Positions 1-8,935 of a stretch of 64,000 bases of DNA are shown here, one piece after another. The notes beneath the pieces are model-generated. The model worked only from the letters and a program-made list of their open reading frames with translations. It ran no database searches and was not told the origin of the DNA. Position numbers and translations under genes: made by a program. Origin of the DNA: an uncultured Clostridium sp. (GTDB lineage: Bacteria; Bacillota; Clostridia; Lachnospirales; Lachnospiraceae); NCBI GenBank assembly GCA_947644195.1, contig CANRZB010000004.1:49220-113219 (forward strand), in the 5' to 3' direction. Within the stretch, counting starts at the first letter, position 1. Each line of letters begins with the position of its first letter.

Positions 1-4
1 TGAT

Positions 5-703
5 CTACTTCTTCTGAAAAAATTCCTTTACCTGCTCTGCATATCGCCTGCTTACTGGAACCGTTTCACCGCCTACATCAATCTCTGTACGGCTACACGA
101 CTGCATATATTGGGAATTAACGAGATAGCTTTGATGACAGCGTATAAATCCATCCTCCAGCAATTTTTGTTCTACATCACCAATTTTGGCATAAAAGGAA
201 AGTTCCATTTCACCTCTCTGGCAAACGATTACCTTTCTCTTGTATGCCATAAAATATTTTACTTTATCCAAAAAAATCTGTACTTGTTTTCCCCCTACCT
301 GCACATGCAGACAATGAGAACCGTTGTTCCGTAATGACATGTACCGCTGCAGTTCCTCCTCCATTCTTCCAGCATCCAGAGGCTTCAATAGATAGGAAAA
401 CGCCTGATAGGTATACCCATCAAACACATGATCTGCGGATACTGTCACAAAAATAATATCCACATCCACCTCATGTTCCCGGATGTAAGCGGCAATATCT
501 AACCCACTCTGTTCCGGCATATGGATATCCAAGAGCAGCAGTTCGCAGACAAACGACTCTTGTACAATCTCATCCAACACTTCCCTTCCCGATGCATAAT
601 AGGAAAACTCCATATCATCATAGGGAAACAAGATGTGGCTAACCATGTCATAAAGTAATTCCCGATGCTTCTTTTCATCATCACAAATACCAATACGAAT
701 CAT
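5..703 (-). CDS. LytTR-family response regulator
   Basis: Response regulator of the AgrA/VirR type, 232 aa. The N-terminal receiver domain (about 1-120) shows the acidic pair in ICDDEK, the phosphoacceptor Asp in LLLDIHMP and the conserved Lys in LLKPLD. The C-terminal LytTR DNA-binding domain (about 130-230) has VKYFMAYKRKV and the typical FIRCHQSYLVN segment. The gene is complete; its stop lies 5 nt inside the window. It is the last gene of the same-strand series that begins at 19957 and starts 43 bp after the last kinase gene. No histidine kinase partner lies in the window; one may lie to the left. Linkage to the kinase island rests on position only. Confidence 0.9.
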   Translation of the reverse strand: MIRIGICDDEKKHRELLYDMVSHILFPYDDMEFSYYASGREVLDEIVQESFVCELLLLDIHMPEQSGLDIAAYIREHEVDVDIIFVTVSADHVFDGYTYQAFSYLLKPLDAGRMEEELQRYMSLRNNGSHCLHVQVGGKQVQIFLDKVKYFMAYKRKVIVCQRGEMELSFYAKIGDVEQKLLEDGFIRCHQSYLVNSQYMQSCSRTEIDVGGETVPVSRRYAEQVKEFFQKK

Positions 704-746
704 TCAAAGTCTCCTTTGTTTTTCCTTTCCCGATATCCAAGTCCTT

Positions 747-2114
747 TTATAAAAGCTGTCTGATCCGCTCTGATACCTCCCTGACAGACCCCGGACGTTT
801 CGTCCAATCTAACTCCATACAATATTGAATCAACCGCATCCAATATTTGGAAAGTTTTACCTTATATTTTTTAGGTGGAACCAGATCCGTTGACTTCCCC
901 TGTAGACGGCTCAGAGCATCCGTCGGTTTATGTCCTGTCAATAGGTAATACATAATAGCTCCCACCCCATAAATATCTGTCCAGGGTCCCTCGTTCTCTG
1001 GGATCCCAGTTCTAGCAGTGCGATATTGCTCTGGCGCAGCATAGTCTTTTTTCAAAAATGCAGTGCTCAACAAGGGCTGTCTGTCCATACAGTATTTTGC
1101 TGCTCCCATGTCGATCAGACAGATATCCCCCTCCTGACTTTTCATGATATTTCCGGGACTAATATCACTATGTACCATCTTTTTATCATGGATCTCTGCC
1201 AAAGGTTCCAGTACCGGTAAGATAATCTTTGCCATTTCTTCTGGATAATATGGACGGTAAGCCCTTACCCGCATCTCCCGTCCAATACTGATTCCAGAAA
1301 GATAATCCAGTACCATATATGCCGTATCATTTTCGCTGAAAATATCATATATGGTAACTATGTGCGAAGTGTGGATAAAAGATGCCGTCATCTTTGCCTC
1401 TTGATAGAAAGACTGCAAACCAATCCGGTAGGGTTCCAAATATCGAGAAGAGCAGACTGCAACCTCCATCCCCTCCCTCTCCACCCACTCTACCGGAAAA
1501 TATTCCTTAATAGCTACATTTCGATGTAGGAAAAGATCCACACACAGATATGTAATTCCAAATCCCCCGACACCAATGCAGGCAATTACTTGATATCTGC
1601 CATCCAACAAGGAATATTCCGGCAAGGTTCTCTCCTGATAATGATTATCAAAATCGCAGATCACTTCCGTAATCAATTTCTCCTGATCTACAGGATCATT
1701 CTGCAATAACGCCAAAAAGGATTCTTCCTTTATATGTCTCTCCTGGACAGAGATTACTAGAAACCGACGCCTCGCTACCACTTTGATCCCTAATACAACC
1801 AGAAAACCAGAAGTTTTTTGATTGATTGCTTCTAAACTTCTTGCCAAAGTTTGCAGATCTTCCTCTGTGGCTTTCATCTTCCGAATAAAGTAACATACGA
1901 TTCCCAAATCATTGTCATATACACGCCAGACCGCCATATCCTCCGTCGTACACAAAATTGTTCCAAACAGATATCTCCCTGCAATCACATCCCCCACCGT
2001 CCAGACACCCTCAATCCTTTCCAACGGTTTCCGGGGATCCCATCCACAATAGGGACAATGTTCTTCTATATTCCATTCTGAAAAACATCCCATACAAATC
2101 TTTGGTGCCGCCAT
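747..2114 (-). CDS. Zn-ribbon Ser/Thr kinase-like protein with duplicated N-lobe and atypical catalytic motifs
   Basis: 455 aa if translation starts at the ATG at 2114, which has AGGAGA 5 nt upstream; an in-frame ATG at 2129 lies inside that ribosome-binding site. Residues 7-23 form a CxxC...CPYC zinc ribbon. Residues 43-75 look like a decayed kinase start (GRYLFGTI, no glycine loop, no AIK), and a second, intact N-lobe begins near 172 (GRYQVIACIGVGGFGITY, AIKEYFP with K203). The catalytic loop reads HSDISPGN (Arg replaced by Ser, D317 and N322 kept) and DFG is DMG (D335). There is no membrane segment. The preceding kinase gene ends at 2126, so the two are closely coupled. It could be a weakly active kinase or a regulatory pseudokinase; which one cannot be told from sequence. 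Confidence 0.85.
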   Translation of the reverse strand: MAAPKICMGCFSEWNIEEHCPYCGWDPRKPLERIEGVWTVGDVIAGRYLFGTILCTTEDMAVWRVYDNDLGIVCYFIRKMKATEEDLQTLARSLEAINQKTSGFLVVLGIKVVARRRFLVISVQERHIKEESFLALLQNDPVDQEKLITEVICDFDNHYQERTLPEYSLLDGRYQVIACIGVGGFGITYLCVDLFLHRNVAIKEYFPVEWVEREGMEVAVCSSRYLEPYRIGLQSFYQEAKMTASFIHTSHIVTIYDIFSENDTAYMVLDYLSGISIGREMRVRAYRPYYPEEMAKIILPVLEPLAEIHDKKMVHSDISPGNIMKSQEGDICLIDMGAAKYCMDRQPLLSTAFLKKDYAAPEQYRTARTGIPENEGPWTDIYGVGAIMYYLLTGHKPTDALSRLQGKSTDLVPPKKYKVKLSKYWMRLIQYCMELDWTKRPGSVREVSERIRQLL

Positions 2115-2125
2115 TTCGTTTCTCC

Positions 2126-3160
2126 TCATAGTGCCTTGCCATACAAAACCTGGAATAATTGCGCAACCGTCTGATATCTATCCTCCGACCGTAAAGATAA
2201 TCCCTTTCTGATTGCGAAATCCTGTTCTTCGGAAACAGGAACCCCCAAAACCTGGAGCAGCTTGAGCTGATCCCGCTCTCTTCTCTCTAAGGCATCCTGA
2301 ATTTTTCTACCTGTCAATAGATAATAAATACTGGCACAGAGACTATAGACATCCGTCCAAGGTCCCTGCTCCCCATCACGCTCATACTGCTCTGGAGGTG
2401 CATAGCCGCGCTTTAGTAATACTGGGCCATTTTTGTATCGGCTGTAATCCCTGGCCGCACCAAAATCAATCAGTTTTGCCTTGTAATCCCTCGTCAGCAT
2501 AATATTATCCGGGCTGATATCACGGTGTATTATATTTACCTGATGCACTTTATGTAACGCAATGAGTACATCTCGCAAAATGGAAAACAATTCTTCCGGC
2601 GATATCCTGCCTCCCTTTGCTTCAGCATAATGTTTCATGTCGATGCCATCAATATATTCCATCACAATATATGCCGTATTATTTTCATAAAAAAAATCCC
2701 GGACAGAAACGATCCCATCCATCAGATAAAAATGGGACAGGTTTTCCGCTTCCTTGATATAAGTTTTCAATCCTTCCGCATAGGCGTATTGTGCCTGCTC
2801 AGTATTCTGTGTAAAGACACTCAAACTATATTGCACCGAAGACGCAGGCTGGATCGGTTGAGATCCCGTTGTTTTTCCCGGCAGCCTGACCGCAATCGAT
2901 CTGGGAAAATATTCTTTGATGCAGACTTTTCTACTCTGATAAAAATCCCAACCCACGTAGGTAATGCCAAAACCACCCATGCCAATTACCCTGCCAATCA
3001 AATATTTTCCATGTAGTATTTCATAAGGAGATAACGTGCCATATGGCTGCTCATAGGAAGCAAGACAAAAGCCGCAATGAGGGCAGCGCTGCCTGGAATC
3101 TGCGATCACAGCCATACATCCCATACATAACCGGTTGGGATCCACCAAGATTTTCCCCAT
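2126..3160 (-). CDS. Zn-ribbon Ser/Thr protein kinase, cytosolic
   Basis: 344 aa protein kinase. The ATG at 3160 is preferred because GAGG lies 8 nt upstream; a GTG at 3169 is in frame. Residues 12-29 carry CMGC...CPHC, a zinc ribbon shared by all kinases of this island. The kinase domain (about 50-330) is complete: glycine loop IGMGGFGITY, IKEYFP (K82), HRDISPDN (D214, N219), IDFG (D232) and an APPEQYERDGEQGPWTDVYS activation/P+1 segment. No transmembrane or extra C-terminal domain follows, so it should act in the cytoplasm, perhaps on the island's FHA proteins. The gene overlaps the ribosome-binding-site region of the next kinase. Confidence 0.92.
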   Translation of the reverse strand: MGKILVDPNRLCMGCMAVIADSRQRCPHCGFCLASYEQPYGTLSPYEILHGKYLIGRVIGMGGFGITYVGWDFYQSRKVCIKEYFPRSIAVRLPGKTTGSQPIQPASSVQYSLSVFTQNTEQAQYAYAEGLKTYIKEAENLSHFYLMDGIVSVRDFFYENNTAYIVMEYIDGIDMKHYAEAKGGRISPEELFSILRDVLIALHKVHQVNIIHRDISPDNIMLTRDYKAKLIDFGAARDYSRYKNGPVLLKRGYAPPEQYERDGEQGPWTDVYSLCASIYYLLTGRKIQDALERRERDQLKLLQVLGVPVSEEQDFAIRKGLSLRSEDRYQTVAQLFQVLYGKAL

Positions 3161-3214
3161 ATCTTCCACCTCGTTCCTCTGTCAAACAATTTCTTTTGTT
3201 TGCCAATTAACATC

Positions 3215-5260
3215 TTAATAAGCATAACCATAATCACCTGACCGCTCCATCCCACCAGTATGTCCAATATCTGGGTAATCTATTGATGGATTTGCAGGAC
3301 CAGATGTAGGTTTTCTCTGCTTCGGTTTCCTGACTGGTTTCGGCGTTGCTTTCTGACCTTTGCTCAGATAGAGCGTCAGTTTCCGTCCCTTCTGCTTTAG
3401 GATATGAACTTTCTTCTTTGGCGCAATGCTCTGTTTCAACACATTTCCGGCTGCCACCGAATCACTGTATTCCGTGTCCTCTTTATATTGCACCTTCAAA
3501 ATCCCGGACAGACCTGCTTTCTTCAAGGCATTTTTAACTTCCTTTTTCGTTTTTCCTCCCAAATCTGGCATAGCCACTCGATAGTCATCCTCTGCTCCCA
3601 TCGAACAGGTAATGACCACACCTTCGGAAGAATGATAAACTTGTCCTGCTGGGACACTCTGACGGATAACCGATCCTTTCTCGACCTGATCGGAAAAATC
3701 CTGCTCTATGTACACCAATTTGGTTTTCGGATCCCACTTGTCATTGGTTCCCTGCTCCGTATGCCATTTCTCTGAATACGGATCTGTTTGGACTGTTACA
3801 TCAAAATTCTTGTCTGTAAAATAAGTAATGACCTGATGCTCCTTGAGGGAAACAAAATCCGGCATAGTAAAGGTATCTCTTCCTCCGCTTACTGTAAAAA
3901 CTAACGTTTCCTCTAGCGAGACTTCAGAAGATGCAGGAATATTCTGCGCCACGATCGTCCCTTCTTCTGCACTATGATAGTCATACACGGGTTCCGCAAT
4001 ATTCTGTACTCCCATCCCCTGTAATGCTGGAATGACATCGTAGACCGATTGCCCCGTATAGTCTTCCATTCGTACCATACCTTCGGCCAACTGGCTCTCT
4101 ATTCCGGTCTCTCTGGCCTGCATATGTTTGCTAAGTGCCACACCACCTGCTGCCATACCCCCGATCAGCCCTATGACAAGAAGACAGAGTACCGCTTTTA
4201 CCGCAGTGGGCAGTGCCGATAAAAAGTAAAATCTCTCTGGTCGTTCCTCTTCCATCGGAGGCATAATCCACTCTATGTCATAGACCGGTGTAAAATATTT
4301 TCCATCCAGTGCTTCCATAAATTCATCCGCACTTTGCAGACGATATTCTGGCCGCACATTCAGGCATACCATCATTGCCATCTCCGCCTGTTCCGGGATG
4401 GGAATGCCCATGTCTGAGGGAGCTGGTAACGGATCGTTTATCCCCAGACGCTCATTGGCTGGGATCGGCTTTTGACCGGTTACCATCCGATAGAACAATG
4501 CCGCCACTGCATAAAGATCCGTATATGCTCCCTGCGCCGCTTCCCTGCTGTACTGCTCAATGGGCGCATATCCCGCCTTCAAAATTATCTCGGAACGGAG
4601 CTGCCCCGAAACGGTAGCATGTCTGGCAGCCCCGAAATCTATGAGTTTAATTACGCCCTCTTTGGTAACAAAGATATTATCCGGCGAGATATCCCGGTGC
4701 AGCACACCACGTTTATGGATATCCCGCAGGGTATGTAATACCGTCAATATGACTTTACGGCACCATTCATACTCCCGCTTTTCCCCCGACTTTTTCAAAA
4801 TCGTTTTGACATCCATTCCCTCCAGATATTCCATCACGATATATCCGGTACCATTTTCCTCAAAAAAATTGGAGATCTTAACAACACCTTTGATGTCCTG
4901 CAATGCAGCAATGCTCCTGGCCTCCTCCAAAAACTGCTGCAGCCCCAGCCGGAAGCGGGGCTGATCACTGGTACTGGCAACGCTCACGGTTACCCCATCC
5001 TGAATCCGGGTACTGTACTGCTCCGGATAGAATTCCTTGATCGCCACCCTTTGTAGCAACAACTGGTTCCAACCGATATAGGTGTTGCCAAACCCACCTG
5101 CCCCCAGGGGGGCACCCACAATATACTTTCCCTGTAGTACCGTTCCGGGTGCCAGAAATTTTGCATAGGTATGTTCCATCTGTAGGCTTTTCCTGCACAA
5201 TGGACAGATCTGTAATTTTTCATTTTCGATGGGATGCATGCAGTGGTAACAGAATTTCAT
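3215..5260 (-). CDS. Membrane PASTA-type Ser/Thr protein kinase with zinc ribbon
   Basis: 681 aa. Order: zinc ribbon C4xxC7...C19PLC22; kinase domain about 45-320 with GAGGFGNTY, AIKEFYP (K74), HRDISPDN (D190, N195) and IDFG (D208); one membrane helix about 353-374; extracellular part with three PASTA-like repeats (about 397-459, 463-556, 560-636) and a Lys/Pro-rich tail ending in Gly/Tyr. This matches the PknB/StkP/PrkC layout, where PASTA domains sense peptidoglycan or lipid II; here the zinc ribbon is an addition. AGGAG lies 9 nt before the ATG. The next kinase gene upstream (5283) ends 22 nt before this start. Canonical prkC is usually next to a PP2C and rsgA; that context is absent, so this is a paralogue. 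Confidence 0.93.
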   Translation of the reverse strand: MKFCYHCMHPIENEKLQICPLCRKSLQMEHTYAKFLAPGTVLQGKYIVGAPLGAGGFGNTYIGWNQLLLQRVAIKEFYPEQYSTRIQDGVTVSVASTSDQPRFRLGLQQFLEEARSIAALQDIKGVVKISNFFEENGTGYIVMEYLEGMDVKTILKKSGEKREYEWCRKVILTVLHTLRDIHKRGVLHRDISPDNIFVTKEGVIKLIDFGAARHATVSGQLRSEIILKAGYAPIEQYSREAAQGAYTDLYAVAALFYRMVTGQKPIPANERLGINDPLPAPSDMGIPIPEQAEMAMMVCLNVRPEYRLQSADEFMEALDGKYFTPVYDIEWIMPPMEEERPERFYFLSALPTAVKAVLCLLVIGLIGGMAAGGVALSKHMQARETGIESQLAEGMVRMEDYTGQSVYDVIPALQGMGVQNIAEPVYDYHSAEEGTIVAQNIPASSEVSLEETLVFTVSGGRDTFTMPDFVSLKEHQVITYFTDKNFDVTVQTDPYSEKWHTEQGTNDKWDPKTKLVYIEQDFSDQVEKGSVIRQSVPAGQVYHSSEGVVITCSMGAEDDYRVAMPDLGGKTKKEVKNALKKAGLSGILKVQYKEDTEYSDSVAAGNVLKQSIAPKKKVHILKQKGRKLTLYLSKGQKATPKPVRKPKQRKPTSGPANPSIDYPDIGHTGGMERSGDYGYAY

Positions 5261-5282
5261 ATCGATTGGCTCCTTTCGTTTT

Positions 5283-7577
5283 TTATTTCCTTACACCGCT
5301 TGTACCAAAGTCACCATTGTCTGGTGTTTTAGTAGGTTTTTGACTGTTAGAGTAATTTGATGTATTCGCATTGGTATCCGGTACAACCTTCTCTTTCGTT
5401 ATAATTTCAATTTTACCAACCTCTTCTTTCTTAAAAGGGCGATCTATTGCCTTATCATCTTTTCCTATTACCCTGACAGAAGCTACCTCTAGCCCCGCAT
5501 CTCCCAAAATCTGGATCGCCTGATCGGAGGCCAACTTTTTCTGTAGCACTTCCCGTTTAACCTCTTCCCCGGTCCTCCCCAGATAAGGAATATTTTCTCC
5601 AACGACCAGCAAAAACGGATCCTTTCGCTTGCTGCCATCCAACTTACTCCCCTTTTTAACTTTTTGCTCAAAAATATATCCTTTTTTATATTTCTGAAAC
5701 GAAATATAACTCTGATCCACTAAATGAGATTTGGAAAGTGTGCTTTTCTTTTTAACCTTAATTCTTTTCGTCTCATTGGCTTTACGGTACATTGGGAAAG
5801 AGAAATTTTCTATATTTTTACCGACATAATCATCTAAGACACCATCCTCCCCCGGCTCTCCCTTTTTCCAATAAAAGAAGTCAGAAACATAATAATATAT
5901 TTCAAGACCTGCTACGGAAATCTTTCCATTTTCCGTTTTCACATCATCCGGAATCACTCCATCTTTCAAATTAACATCTGTAATTTCCCTTTTTTTTCCA
6001 TCAGACCCCTTGTAAACAACCCTGGCTAAGTCATAATATTGTTTTTCCTTATCCGTCATCTTCTCTTCCTGAAATTGTTTCGATCCCTGGTCTGTCTTAA
6101 TCCCCAATTTCATTGCCAAGACATAGGCATTTTTCTCTGCTTTGATCTCCTCATATTGAATATACTCACTACTGTATAAGGTACAAGGAATTGTCCCTTT
6201 GACCCTTCCTTTCTTATCAGTTTTTAAACTTTGCAATGCCCCTTTAAGGTCTGGTTTCTCTTTCTCCTGATCCAATTTTGTAAAATCAGTATCTATCGGC
6301 ACTGTTTGCGCAGCGATCGTATTATTTTTTTGCTGATCGGAATCATAAATCGTTGATTCCTCTTCCACTTTTATATCCCATTCTTTGTGGTCCCGATTTA
6401 ATCTTTCTGCATATTCCTTGGCTTCTTCCAGAGTCATCCCACTGAGATCAATCATTTTTTCCGCAGCACTGCTTACAGATATGTCCTCCTGTTCCGTCAT
6501 CCGATACAATAAAATCCCACCCGCTACTACCAGACAGAACAGACATGCCACCAGTCCTTTTGCCCAGAAAGGCAGCTTCCCGGTCTCATTGCCCCGTTTC
6601 TTCCCCCGAATCCGTTTCACGACAGGACTATGTAATTCTTTTAGGAATACTTGTGCCGATGGGGTCCGGTCCTGCTGATAGACATTGAGGGAATTCATCA
6701 GGGCATTTTCTATATTCTCCGGTATTTTAATTCCTAACCGGGAAGGTTCCTTTAACTCATCAACCAAGGCACGCTCCACAGATTCCTGCGGGGTAACTCC
6801 GGTAATCATACGGTACATCACCGCCCCTAGGGCATACACATCTGTCCAGGGTCCCCGGACTCCCTGGCTGCGGTACTGCTCCTCCGGGGCATATCCCTGC
6901 TTAAGGATGATTGCCAGGCTCTTGGAATTGGCCGTCGTCACATATCTGGTTGCCCCAAAGTCCAGCAGTTTAATGCTACCGTCATTGGCAATCATGATGG
7001 ATTCCGGTGAGATATCACAATGTACAATATCCAGCGGATGTACCTGGCTAAGTCCCACTAAAATCTTGGATATAAACTGACTGGCTTCCTCCACACTATA
7101 TTTCCTGCCAGTGTCTAAAATCTCCCGCAGTGTACTTCCCTCCACATATTCTGAGATGACATATCCGGTATCATTTTCCGCCACACAATCATAAATCTGG
7201 GCGATACCCTCTGTTTCCGATAAATGTTGGATACGGTTTGCCTCATTGAGAAAATTTGTCAATCCCCGCTCAAACTGCTCCCTGGCATCCCCCGAATAAA
7301 TGGTAACACTCTGCTCCCCCTCCGACCGGGTGGAAAAATCACTGGGCAGATATTCCTTTACCATAACCTTTCGGTTGGCTGCCGCATCCATCCCCAGATA
7401 GGAAACCGTATGACCGCCATAACGGATCACCCTGCCCACGATATACCTGCCACCGATAATCGTCCCAGGATCTAAATAATAAGACTCCTGGCACAGCGTT
7501 GTCTCATCATATCCACAATAGGGACATTTCGTTACATGCTCTTCCATCTGATTCATACAACCCATGCATAATTTCAT
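5283..7577 (-). CDS. Membrane Ser/Thr kinase-like protein with divergent catalytic loop and large ectodomain
   Basis: 764 aa. Zinc ribbon C4MGC7...C18PYC21, kinase-like domain about 44-315, membrane helix about 339-359, then roughly 400 extracellular residues starting with a PASTA-like segment (LSGMTLEEAKEYAERLN) and containing a further PASTA-like part (LASDQAIQILGDAGLEV). The catalytic loop is HCDISPES: Arg of HRD is Cys and the metal-binding Asn is Ser193, while D188, K74 (VMVKEY) and DFG (D206) remain. The glycine loop is IRYGGHTVSY. It is therefore a candidate pseudokinase or weak kinase. The ectodomain middle section is not a family I recognise. It is co-directional with and directly upstream of the PASTA kinase. 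Confidence 0.87.
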   Translation of the reverse strand: MKLCMGCMNQMEEHVTKCPYCGYDETTLCQESYYLDPGTIIGGRYIVGRVIRYGGHTVSYLGMDAAANRKVMVKEYLPSDFSTRSEGEQSVTIYSGDAREQFERGLTNFLNEANRIQHLSETEGIAQIYDCVAENDTGYVISEYVEGSTLREILDTGRKYSVEEASQFISKILVGLSQVHPLDIVHCDISPESIMIANDGSIKLLDFGATRYVTTANSKSLAIILKQGYAPEEQYRSQGVRGPWTDVYALGAVMYRMITGVTPQESVERALVDELKEPSRLGIKIPENIENALMNSLNVYQQDRTPSAQVFLKELHSPVVKRIRGKKRGNETGKLPFWAKGLVACLFCLVVAGGILLYRMTEQEDISVSSAAEKMIDLSGMTLEEAKEYAERLNRDHKEWDIKVEEESTIYDSDQQKNNTIAAQTVPIDTDFTKLDQEKEKPDLKGALQSLKTDKKGRVKGTIPCTLYSSEYIQYEEIKAEKNAYVLAMKLGIKTDQGSKQFQEEKMTDKEKQYYDLARVVYKGSDGKKREITDVNLKDGVIPDDVKTENGKISVAGLEIYYYVSDFFYWKKGEPGEDGVLDDYVGKNIENFSFPMYRKANETKRIKVKKKSTLSKSHLVDQSYISFQKYKKGYIFEQKVKKGSKLDGSKRKDPFLLVVGENIPYLGRTGEEVKREVLQKKLASDQAIQILGDAGLEVASVRVIGKDDKAIDRPFKKEEVGKIEIITKEKVVPDTNANTSNYSNSQKPTKTPDNGDFGTSGVRK

Positions 7578-7592
7578 TGCTTTCTTCCTTTC

Positions 7593-8864
7593 CTACTTAA
7601 GCTTAACCCTTTTTGTTTTTATTAAGACCTCCGACTTATTCTGGGCTTTCTTGCCATAGTAAGCCACTATTCGGAATGTAAGCTTTTTTCCTCTTTTTCT
7701 TAAGGCCTTATTTTGAAATCTTATATGGGAAGACTTATTGCTTTTCCTGCCGCTGATACATTTATCTAAATACTGGTTAATCGCTTTATTCCCACCTTTG
7801 GCTAACCTTACCTGTATTTTTTTTGCACCTGGAACCAGATAATGAAAAATAAAATCATATCCCCGTATTCCCCAATAGTTATATTTTTTTGTCTTAATTT
7901 TCACCTTTGGTGCCGGGATTCTAAGTTTCACATTAACTGTATAAAACTCATCACTGCCCTTGAGTTTTATTTTAACTGGAATCTTTTTTTTAATTTTCAC
8001 ATTAAAATATCTTTTTGTGCAGATCTTTCCCTTTTTGTTATTAATCCAAAAATACTTCTTATATCGGGCAGGGTGCTGTACAATTACTTTCTCCCAGGTA
8101 TCTTTCTCGCCAAGGATGAACTTATCAAAAGATAACGATTTGCCTATAATAATTGATACCGTTTTCTTGACCTTGGGCACCGGTTTTGGGACAGGAGCCG
8201 GCGATGGTATGATGACCGAAGGCCCTGTAGGGGAATCTATCGGCGAGTTGGTCACTATTCCTGGATTTTCTGTCTTTCCCGGATCGTTTGTTTCTCCCGG
8301 GTCTTCTGTTTCTCCCGGATTTTCTGTTGCTCCTGGTTCGTCTGTTTCTCCCGGGTCTTCTGTTTCTCCTGGATCATCTGTTTCTCCCGGGTCTTCTGTT
8401 TCTCCTGGGCCTTCTGTTGTTCCTGGGTCTTCTGTCTCTCCCGGGTCTTCTGTTTCTCCTGGTGCTGATGTTGCTCCTGGTTCCTCTGTTTCTCCTGGTT
8501 CCTCTGTTTCTCCCGGATTTTCTGTTGCTCCTGGTTCGTCTGTTTCTTCTGGTTCGTCTGTTTCTCCCGGGTCTTCTGTTTCTCCCGGGTCGTCTGTTTC
8601 TCCTGGGTCGTCTGTTTCTCCCGGGTCGTCTGTTACTCCTGGACCACTTGACGGTATTGATGTTGCTGGCGGTGTCGTTGATGTTACTCCTGGACCGCTT
8701 GCCAATGTTGATGTATTTCCCCCTCCCACAATCACAGAACTATCCATATCATTCTCATTGCCATCCACTGCCCCTGCAAACGCTATAAAAAAATTTCCAA
8801 ATATCCCCAATAGCATGACACACACTAATAGAAACGCAATCTTCTTTCGTTCTGTTCTCCCCAT
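7593..8864 (-). CDS. Secreted protein with PGET(D/E)DP tandem repeats
   Basis: 423 aa from the ATG at 8864, chosen for the AGGAGG 6 nt upstream; the frame is open further to 8891. A signal peptide follows (RTERKK, then a hydrophobic core FLLVCVMLLGIFG and a cut near AFAGAVD). A Pro/Gly/Glu/Thr/Asp linker made of about twenty six-residue units such as PGETED covers roughly 8271-8650. The C-terminal half is rich in Lys and beta-prone, resembling Ig/Fn3-like surface modules. No LPXTG sorting signal or membrane anchor is visible. The linker looks like a wall-spanning spacer. The gene lies between kinase genes, 15 nt upstream of the next one, so it probably belongs to the signalling operon; function unknown. 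Confidence 0.8.
   Translation of the reverse strand: MGRTERKKIAFLLVCVMLLGIFGNFFIAFAGAVDGNENDMDSSVIVGGGNTSTLASGPGVTSTTPPATSIPSSGPGVTDDPGETDDPGETDDPGETEDPGETDEPEETDEPGATENPGETEEPGETEEPGATSAPGETEDPGETEDPGTTEGPGETEDPGETDDPGETEDPGETDEPGATENPGETEDPGETNDPGKTENPGIVTNSPIDSPTGPSVIIPSPAPVPKPVPKVKKTVSIIIGKSLSFDKFILGEKDTWEKVIVQHPARYKKYFWINNKKGKICTKRYFNVKIKKKIPVKIKLKGSDEFYTVNVKLRIPAPKVKIKTKKYNYWGIRGYDFIFHYLVPGAKKIQVRLAKGGNKAINQYLDKCISGRKSNKSSHIRFQNKALRKRGKKLTFRIVAYYGKKAQNKSEVLIKTKRVKLK
8271..8650 (-). repeat. Coding tandem repeat, 18-bp units
   Basis: Short imperfect 18-bp units encode the PGETDDP-type linker of the secreted protein at 7593-8864. Units differ mainly at the acidic codons and at positions giving GAT/GAA/GTT changes. 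Tandem repeats of this kind are prone to slippage, so unit number may vary among strains. Confidence 0.9.
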
Positions 8865-8935
8865 AAACTTCCTCCTACAATCATTCCTCAAACTCTATTT
8901 CCATCCCTTTGTGACTCATACTTTTTTCCCAGAAT

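Noticed and set aside
8271..8650. Regular repeats that could suggest a CRISPR array
   Set aside because: Units are 18 bp, contiguous without unique spacers, and code in frame for a linker.
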